Shown: positions 56,373 through 64,000 of the stretch, in pieces
Layout: every line of letters begins with the position of its first letter
Numbering within the stretch: position 1 is the stretch's first letter
Assembly: GCF_042477335.2 (NCBI RefSeq)
Contig: NC_091255.1
Location: 31,350,501 to 31,414,500, forward strand
Direction: 5' to 3'
DNA length: 64,000 nt
Source of the DNA: Ovis canadensis
Lineage: Eukaryota > Chordata > Mammalia > Artiodactyla > Bovidae
Translations under genes and position numbers: made by a program
Notes under the pieces: model-generated
Seen by the model: only the letters and a program-made list of their open reading frames with translations
What the model was told of the DNA's origin: nothing
Database searches by the model: none

Positions 56373-57022
56373 ATTTGAAAAGAGAGAGAGCTTGGGAAAC
56401 CATCGCTGCCCTCCCTTCTCCCCAGCTCCGCCCTCTGCATCCTCATGGGGACAGGATGCTCTGGGGAAGGGGGAAGGAGACCCCCTGCTCAGCTGTCTCT
56501 GCCACAGCCCCCTTCCAGCTGGCTCTCTCTGACCATGTCCTCCAAGGATAGGGAAGCTGCCCCACTCCAGAACACTGACGGTGCTTGGACTCCAGCCTCG
56601 AAGGGCTGACCATGGTCCAGGAGTTAAGAGCCTTAGGCTGGGCTCTTAAGTGTCCACCCAGCCAGGCCCTGGCCAGTGTGGGACCAGTAGGGGAAGAAAG
56701 AGGGCAGGACCAAAGGAGGACAGATGGAGGGGCCAGATGGTGCCTGCCTGGAGTGACCCCATGCCTTGCCTGCCCACCCCTCACCACAGTGTTTGTGCCT
56801 TGAGCTGATGAGGCAGCTTCTGGGTCCAGAAGCCTTGGGGGAGGGGGTCCAAGACCCTGAAAGAAGGGGCGAGAAGAGTCATCTCTGCATCTCAGGTCTC
56901 CCTCCCCCGGGGGGGACAGGAAGACCCAGATGTCACAGGTCCTCGCATTCTGGAGCAGAGATGAGGTCTGAGGCTGGACCCCTGCTGCCTTCTCACTATT
57001 TGCAATAGATGTAAATATGATC

Positions 57023-57028
57023 AATAAA
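57023..57028 (+). terminator. WDR81: WDR81 poly(A) signal
   Basis: AATAAA within gatcaataaatcctgtgg, about 1.03 kb after the stop codon. It is followed within 40 nt by GT-rich sequence (gatggtggtgttgg). The earlier AATAAA inside the SINE at about 56364 is an alternative. Confidence 0.65.
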
Positions 57029-57049
57029 TCCTGTGGAAGAGCCATGGAT

Positions 57050-59030
57050 CCGAGTGAGGCTTTTCTTGATGGTGGTGTTGGGGGAGGAAAGATTGGGACC
57101 CTGTAGCTTCCTGGACAGAGAGGAGGAGGGGAGGCATCCTGACCATGGTTCTTCAGGTGGATACAGGGTCCACGGCTTCTGGTTCATGCAGCCCAGAACC
57201 CTCATCCCGAGGAGGGGAAGGAAACATTGCTTCCGAGGAAGTGGGATGCTGGGAGAGGCATCTTTTCTCTCCCCTCCCCCTGCCTTCTGGACTCAGGCTG
57301 GAGGCAGCCAACTAGGAGCCGGGACATGGGAGGACAGGGATTCGTATCCTGCATCCTGATCCAGGTTTCCTCCCTTGCCTTTTGCAGCTTCCCCTTCCCT
57401 CTTCTTGGGAGGGGGAGGCAGTTCTGAGGAAGAGGCGAGGACCGTGGCAGCGGGAACCTGAATGTGACTCAGCCCAGCTCTGCGTCCTTGGCCAGGCCAC
57501 ACAGCTTCTCTGAGCCAGACAAGCGGGGATAACCCCCCACTTCACGGGGTCACTGAAAGTCCCCTGTCTTTCTTGGATCTAATCCCCTGATTGAAGACCG
57601 CCTTTTTGTCTCCTGAATCTCCTTTCTCCAGGCTCAGGTGGGACCCACCTCTCCTGGGGTTCCAGGTGGCTGTCCCAGTATGAGATGCCCTGGTGGGAAA
57701 GGGGCTTTTGGTTCCAGTATCAATGTTTAACCGGATGTGCAGGTCAATATTTACCAGAAGAGAAGGCAACTGGAACAGTGGTTGGCTGAGAGCAAAGGTC
57801 CTGGTGGGAGGGGAGGGCTCAGCTGGGCTTGCTGGAGCAGGGCAGAGCGTGGGAGCACCAAGCGGGGCCGGAGGGAGGTTGTGTACAGCAGTGAGGAGCC
57901 TGCAGAGGTAAGGGCGGGGGGTGCCTCGGCCTGGAGGTGTCCACCTTGCTGAGGGGGTCTGGGCTGAATTTATTCAGGAGGTTTGTGACTTCCCAGCCTC
58001 CTGAGATGATGAGGAGCCAAGGTGGGGGCGTTCAAGGGGAGTCTCTCTGGGAAATGAAAAACTGGAGGTCTTTTTCTTGGCAGGAAGATTAAAAACCCAG
58101 GTTGGAGATTGGGGCCCTGGCCAAGGGTCCTTGTGTGGGACACGGAGGGGGCTAGGGGTGAGAGAAGGACACTTGAGATGGGGGCGGGGTGGGGGTGTGT
58201 TCGAGATCCGCTCCGGGGCCAGACCAAGACCTGCCCATCCCCACCAGTCATCCTGGCTTCCCGGAGTCAGCCTGGGGCTAGAGCGGGGGCCGAGGCCTGT
58301 GTTTTCCGTAAGTCCAAAGGTGGCTCTGGCCACAGTCATTCATTGGGCTCAGCTGTTGGGTCAATAAGGCCAGTCTGGCCCAGCTCCCCACCCCTGCTGA
58401 GACCACAGGCCAGCCCACCCTGTGGACAAGACCAGGCCAGCCAGAAAGGGGGGTTGGATCAGAGCTCTGGGGAGGGAATTCCAGTACAGAGCAGGCTTCA
58501 GGACAGGCCTCCCAGAAGAGGGGCCTTGGGAGGCTGACAAGAGCCAACGCTGCGTGCTGGCCCGTGCAGTCAGGGCTCACCAGGACCGACTTGGGTTGGT
58601 CTCCACAATACATGTGGGAGGAGGAAGGGACTTTTGCCACCATTTTAAAAGATAAAGCAGAGCCCAGAGAGTTTAAGGGACACGTCCTGGGTCCTCTGCC
58701 AAGAGGCGAAGCCTGGATTCAAACCCAGGTCTGACTCACAACTCCCGGCCTTGAGAAATGGGGACTTTTTCTGTGTGGGTAATATTTTCCGCCATGAACC
58801 AAAACACTTTCAGGGCATACAGTGTAAAAAACCAGAAAACACAAAGAGGGAAGAAAGCAATTCGGGAGAGAGTTCGAGCAATTCACAGCTCAGAGAGACA
58901 CGCTGTGGGCGTGGGTACTGCAGCTGGCATTGTCCCTTCTGCTTGGTGGCTCAGGTGCCCATGAGCCTGTGGGTGGGATTCCTCGGCGGGTGCAGGGGTG
59001 AGGTAGGAACAGAGCCTTCCCGTCCTGCAC
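57050..59030. other. Intergenic between WDR81 and SERPINF2
   Basis: No transposon and no coding gene are recognised. A non-coding SERPINF2 first exon is expected in the right part, because the first coding exon starts with a splice acceptor at 59032, but I cannot place it. Confidence 0.4.
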
Positions 59031-59036
59031 AGGAAC

Positions 59037-62000
59037 ATGGCGCTGCTCTGGGGGCTCCTGGCGCTCAGCCTCTCCTGCCTGCCAAGCCTGTGCTCAGCGG
59101 TGAGCCTGGGCTGAGGTCTGGGTGGGGCAGGGCGGAAGCTCTGGGAGAGGTCGAGGGTCTTGGGGAAAGGGGTGGGGGGCTGGGTTGAGGGAAGTCTTGG
59201 CTTCAGGGGTTCCCTCTCCTCTCCCCCACCTCTCTCAGCAGTTCTCTCCTGTGAGCGCCATGGAGCCCTTGGGTCTGCAGGTACTGGGGAATGAGAGGCA
59301 GGACAGGGAGGAAGGTCCCCAAGGGCCTCCCCTGTGGCTGGTGCTGGGTGGGGGGCTGTGGGAAGGGCTGCTCTCCATCTGCTTCCTCCTTTCTTCAGCT
59401 AATGAGCGGGCAGGCCCAGGAGAAGCTGCCCCCACTTTCCCTCCTCAAGCTGGGCAACCAGGTACAACCAGGTGGGGCTGGGGAAGAGTGGGCGGGACCC
59501 GCGGGAGGAAGGCAGATCCGAAGGGCAAGGAAATGGGGAGGGGAGGGGAGGGTGGCAGTGAGGCTGAGGCCTGAAGGGAGAGGATGGGAGGGACGGGAGG
59601 GAGGAACCTAGCCCCCAGAACGCCGTCGCCCACGTCTGGACAGGAACAAGGCCCTGCTGTCTCCAGTACAGGGGCTGTGAAGGAGATCTTCAACAGAGCT
59701 GACCCCTTGACACCAATGCTCCCCCCACCCTCATCTGTCCCTGCAGGAGCCAGGTGGCCAGATTGCCCCGAAGAAGGCCCCAGGAGACTGCAAGGCGTCC
59801 CCAACCCCGGAGCAGACACGCAGGCTGGCCCGGGCCATGATGACCTTCACCACAGACCTCTTCTCCCTGGTGGCCCAAAGCTCAACCAGGCCCAACCTCA
59901 TCCTGTCACCTCTGAGTGTGGCCCTGGCACTGTCTCACCTGGCACTAGGTACTGGGGCAGCAGACCAGGAGACCAGGTGCAGACCAGGAGAGCTAGGAGG
60001 CCAGTAGGAACTCGCCTCCTTCCCCAGAGCTTACTAGCGGGCACTTCCTCCATCAGGGTCTCTTGAAAGTTTGTTAAAAACACAGACTCGTGTCTCCGTG
60101 AATCAGAGTCTCAGGGATTGGGCCCAAGATGGGCCTCTGGTGGTTTTTATGCAAGAGTCTGGCAGTTCCAACATCTCTTTTGGACTGGAGGGTCTCACGG
60201 TGGGACAGAGTCCAGACAGGGAAGGTGATGAAATGTCACCCAGACTAGCAGCAGCAGAGATGGAAGTAAACTTGGGTGTCCTGACCCTCAGGAGGTGGGA
60301 GGAGATAGTGTGATCTTGTGGGCATGCTCATTGTAGATATTCACAGGAGGACTTCCCTGGTGGTCCAGCACTTAAGACTCTGCGCTTCCATTGCAGGGAA
60401 CATGGGTTCAATCCCTGGTCTGGGAACTAAGATCCTGCAATGCTGCAAGGCACAGCTCCCCACTCCCCCGCCCCCCACAAAAAATAGAGGGTTAGGAAAA
60501 GACGTGAGCATGGGAATGCCCACTGCTGCTGTGTCCTCCCCGCTCAGGTGCTCAGAACCAAACGCTGCAAAGGCTGAAACAGGTGCTGCACGCAGACTCA
60601 GGGCCCTGCCTCCCCCATCTGCTCAGCCGCCTCTGCCAGGACCTGGGGCCTGGGGCTTTCCGGTTGGCTGCCAGAATGTACCTGCAGAAAGGTAGGTGTG
60701 GGTGGTGGCAGACACTGCCTAGGTAGCTAGGTAGTGCTCTGGGGTGGACAGGGTGAGGGAGATGGGCGTGGGCTCAGGCAGCTGGTCGGAACGCTGATGG
60801 CTCTGGAGCCCAAGTCCTGGCAACAGCCTGTGCTCTCTTCTGTGTAGGATTTCCCATCAAAGAGGACTTCCTGGAACAATCAGAACAGCTCTTTGGTGCA
60901 AAGCCCATGAGCCTGACAGGAAGGAAGGGGGAGGACCTGGCAAACATCAACCAATGGGTGAAGGAGGCCACCGAGGGGAAGATAGAGGATTTCCTCTCAG
61001 ATCTGCCAGATGACACAGTGTTGCTTCTCCTCAATGCCATCCACTTCCAGGGTGAGCTCCTCCCCTTCTCAGGTCCCCACCTGCAGCCCCTACCCCTGCC
61101 CTGTAGGCATGCTTTGTTCTGAGGGTCCCTCCTTCTCCCCAGGGCTAGGCTGGGAGGCGGTAGGGAGGGTAAGAGATAGGTTGCAGTGTTGCTGGGAGGA
61201 GGCCCAGGAACTGGATGGGGCTTTCATGGAGAGTTCCCTAAGAGGAGCACATGGCAACCCACTCCAGTATTCTTGCCTGGAGAACCCCAAGGACAGAGGA
61301 GCCTGGCGGGCTACAGTCCATGAAGTCGCAAAGAGTCGGTCACGACTGAGCGACTAAGCACAGCACAGCCCTAGGAGTAGCAGTAACAGCAGCGTTAGTC
61401 ATGTCCAACTCTTTGTGACAGCATGGATTGTAGCCCGCCAGGCTCCTCTGTCTATGGGGTTCTCCAGGCTAGAATACTGTCTTCAGAGGATCGTCCCAAT
61501 CTGGGAACTGAACCCAGGTCTCCTGCATTGCAGTCAGATTCGTTACCATCTGAACTATAGGGAAGTCCTCCCTAGAAGGAAATGAAGTCTGAAAAAACCT
61601 GGGGTAATGGGGGATTTCCTGGGAGCAAAGCAGGGTAGGGGGAATGAAAGCCCAGATTCTGCAATTGCTCCAGAGAAGACACCTCAGATCCCCTGGGTAT
61701 CACCTGGCACACTACTGCCTGGTGCCTTACCCTCCACCTTTTGTCCCTTTAATGGGTTCTAGGTGGGACAGGGAAGAAGCTGGTGGTGTAGACCCTACCT
61801 TGGTCCCAGTCTAAATGGCCCTGCCCTCTGTTGGATGCAGGCTTCTGGAGGAACAAGTTCGACCCGAACCTCACACAGAGAGACACTTTCCACCTGGATG
61901 AGCAGTTCACGGTGCCGGTGGACATGATGCAAGCCCTCACGTATCCGCTGCACTGGTTCCTGCTGGAGCAGCCTGAGATCCAGGTTACCCTTGACTACTC

Positions 62001-63802
62001 AGGCCGGGCCTGGGTGCTGGGAGGTGGGAAAGGAACTGTGCAGCTGTGGGCCACCACAGGGGCTCAACAGTGCACCCCACCTTCCTTGCAGTCTTGTCAC
62101 TGGGGCAGGTGGTTCTGAAAAGTCTCGCTGGGCCCTCACCCAGCGGGACTGAGACACGAGTCTCTTTGCGGTCCATTCATTGGGCATTAGTTGTGTGCAG
62201 ACTCTGTCCCAGGCACTGCGGTTCAGTGGAGAACAAGGAAAACCAAATCCAGAGAAGATGCACAGTGCGTGAGCAAACAGAGATCAACAGGATAATTTCA
62301 AAGAGTCGGGGGAGGTATTTTAGCTAGAGTGGTCAGAGAGCCTTCTTTGAGGAAGGGACATTGTTGAGGCCCCTTTGGCTAAGGGGATTCATTTCAAGGG
62401 CCTGTGGGTTGTGGGGCAGCACAGGGCCTCAGCAACCCGAAGCCTTTGAGAGGCGACTTGAGCTCTCACACATGCTCCTTAGAAAGGAGGGTCTGATTGG
62501 GATGGCTTCGTCAGCTTCCTGATGGAGCATTCTGACTAGAGAGAGCGCTATGCTGTGTGTCTCAGGTGTAGCCTCCCATGCTTCTAGCCTGAACATGGTC
62601 CCCTTGGCCTGAGTGAGCACTGGTCCCTGGGCCAGTCAACTGAGATGGTGGTATTGGTTAATTTCACAAGGCCGTTACTGAGAGGGGCTGTGGGCAAGGC
62701 GGGCCCCCTGGAACAGTGTCCCGGCCTCTCTCCAGTTCACCCTGACACGAGCACCATCTGATTCACCTCCCCACCAGGCTGTGTCCTGCCCACACTTCCT
62801 TCACCCTTTAATTTTTTTAATTTTTTGTCTGTGCTACTTGGCATGTGGAATCTCAGTTCCTCAACCAGGCACCGAACCTTTGTACTGGAAGCGTGAAGTT
62901 TTAACCACTGGACCACTAGGGAAGTCCCTTCCTTCAACCTTTAGTCTCCATCTTTTGCCCTCCTTGGCCCTCCTCTTCCTCGCACCCTCTGCAGGCCAGC
63001 CCAGGCAGCCAGATGCTGGCATTCTCCCTCCCACCGCAGGGGTCCTGCCCCCTGGGTGCTCTGCCTGTAGGCCGAGGAGTCACATCCACTCGGGCCCGTG
63101 GACCCCAATGGTTTTACCCCTTCTTGAGCTGCAGAAACCCCCATTCGCATGAAATCTTACCCCAAATCACAGTATAAATGGGCAGCAGGCAAGTCACTGT
63201 TGGAGGAGAAAGGAGTAGAGAGGGTACCCCCCTCCACCAGGGAAACCTGTTCCACTGTACACAGGGAGGAAGCGAGAGGTGGACACTGGGAGTTCCTCAT
63301 TCCGAGTCACGGGCTGGCTGGTGGCAGGGGAAGAGAGAGAAAACCACCATTTATTGAGTGAGCACCGCCTGTGTGCAAACACTCTGCTAGAAGCTTTTAA
63401 CAGTGTATCTCTTTCTGTCAGCTGGCAGTGTGGGTAGGTAGTGTCACTCTGCCCATGAGGAAGTGGAGGCTCAGGGAGGTCCCCCTCCCCTGACACACCT
63501 GTGAAGGCTGGGCTGTCTCATAAGGGATGCTGGCCCAGCTCCCACCTGGGCCTGGGCACTTTCTGGCCCTCATGGTGTCTCCTTCCCCTGTCTGTAGGTG
63601 GCTCATTTCCCCTTTAAGAACAACATGAGCTTCGTGGTCCTGATGCCCACCCGCTTTGAGTGGAATGTGTCCCAGGTGCTGGCCAACCTGACCTGGGACA
63701 TTTTGCACCAGCCCTTGCTGCGGGAGAGGCCCACCAAGGTCCAGCTGCCTAAGCTGCATCTCAAATACCAACTGGACCTGGTGGCCACCCTCAGCCAGCT
63801 GG
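59037..63802 (+). CDS. SERPINF2: SERPINF2, alpha-2-antiplasmin (partial, about 355 residues)
   Basis: Alpha-2-antiplasmin is the main fast inhibitor of plasmin in blood, secreted by liver and crosslinked to fibrin by factor XIIIa. Coding exons: 59037-59099, 59239-59280, 59399-59461, 59747-59948, 60548-60691, 60848-61051, 61841-61983 and 63598-63802. Phases agree throughout (1066 nt). The signal peptide is [20 protein letters not shown]. The mature N-terminal region [16 protein letters not shown] is followed by the serpin core with [17 protein letters not shown], the NQT, NMS, NVS and NLT sequons, and [13 protein letters not shown]. The upstream non-coding exon is implied by the acceptor CTGCACAG at 59025-59032. 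The last coding part, with the reactive loop and the C-terminal plasmin-binding tail, lies right of the window. No stop or shift is seen. Confidence 0.96.
60350..60486 (+). mobile_element. tRNA-Glu SINE (SERPINF2 intron)
   Basis: ggacttccctggtggtccag … gggttcaatccctggtctgg … ccccacaaaaaat. Confidence 0.88.
61243..61357 (+). mobile_element. BovA-type SINE part (SERPINF2 intron)
   Basis: catggcaacccactccagta … gtcggtcacgactgagcgac; no tRNA-like head. Confidence 0.9.
61382..61570 (-). mobile_element. Bov-tA SINE (SERPINF2 intron)
   Basis: Reverse complement: tagtcatgtccaactctttg … gaacccaggtctcctgcatt … ccatctgaactatagggaag. Confidence 0.9.
62809..62930 (-). mobile_element. tRNA-Glu SINE (SERPINF2 intron)
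   Basis: Antisense: T-rich start, cctcaaccaggcaccgaacc, ggaccactagggaagtccc end. Confidence 0.87.
63345..63510 (+). mobile_element. MIR SINE (SERPINF2 intron)
   Basis: atttattgagtgagcaccgc, tgcccatgaggaagtggagg and ctcagggaggt are MIR words; worn. Confidence 0.65.
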
Positions 63803-64000
63803 GTAAGGAGGCCGGGCATGGGACAGCCCCCCACTCAGGCTAGGTGGGGTGGGTGAGGAGGAAGTTTCCAGCTGGCAGGTCAGAGTCAGAGCTAGCCTTG
63901 TGTCCTGGACTTTTCTGGGGCTTAGGGAGGTGAAAACCTTTGGATCCTCTGTCCTGGGGAGGGGTGCGTGGCTCAGCCATTGAGGGCCTTCTCTGCTCAA

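Overview
The window is nuclear DNA from a ruminant, almost certainly a bovid. It carries many Bov-tA/BovA SINEs, tRNA-Glu (CHR-type) SINEs and BovB (RTE) LINE copies, which together are diagnostic of that lineage. The genes have mammalian intron-exon structure. The order PRPF8 - TLCD2 - miR-22/MIR22HG - WDR81 - SERPINF2 is the known mammalian arrangement of human 17p13.3. I could not settle the species.

Layout. (1) 1-12.7 kb, minus strand: the 5' half of PRPF8. All 22 coding exons for residues 1-1219 could be followed with consistent splice phases, and the gene runs off the left edge. Its intron 3 holds an L1 broken by one BovB and followed by a second BovB in the opposite orientation. (2) 12.8-31.2 kb: a gene desert made of SINEs, L1 and BovB fragments. 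It includes a BovB with an inverted 5' part (twin-priming structure) that itself carries a solo LTR. (3) 31.3-33.4 kb, minus: TLCD2, four coding exons, 264 codons. (4) 36.2-39.5 kb, minus: the non-coding host gene of miR-22. The hairpin lies in an exon at 37227-37311, and a CpG-rich promoter sits near 39.4-39.7 kb. (5) 39.7-45 kb: intergenic, with candidate CTCF motifs, an E-box inverted repeat, old DNA transposons, MIRs and younger SINE/L1 copies. (6) 45.3-57.0 kb, plus: WDR81, complete, ten coding exons, 1946 codons, with a 3' UTR ending at an AATAAA near 57.02 kb. (7) 59.0-63.8 kb, plus: the first eight coding exons of SERPINF2 (alpha-2-antiplasmin, about 355 residues). The reactive-loop end lies beyond the window.

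The genes are not an operon and have unrelated jobs: splicing core (PRPF8), membrane lipid composition (TLCD2), a regulatory microRNA (miR-22), endosome/autophagy control (WDR81) and a plasma plasmin inhibitor (SERPINF2). The notable layout feature is the switch from a minus-strand block (PRPF8, TLCD2, MIR22HG) to a plus-strand block (WDR81, SERPINF2) at about 40-45 kb, where a perfect CTCF consensus match is found. I saw no clearly new biological system. The best leads are the regulatory interval between MIR22HG and WDR81, the nested retroelements, and the changed N-terminal processing site of alpha-2-antiplasmin.
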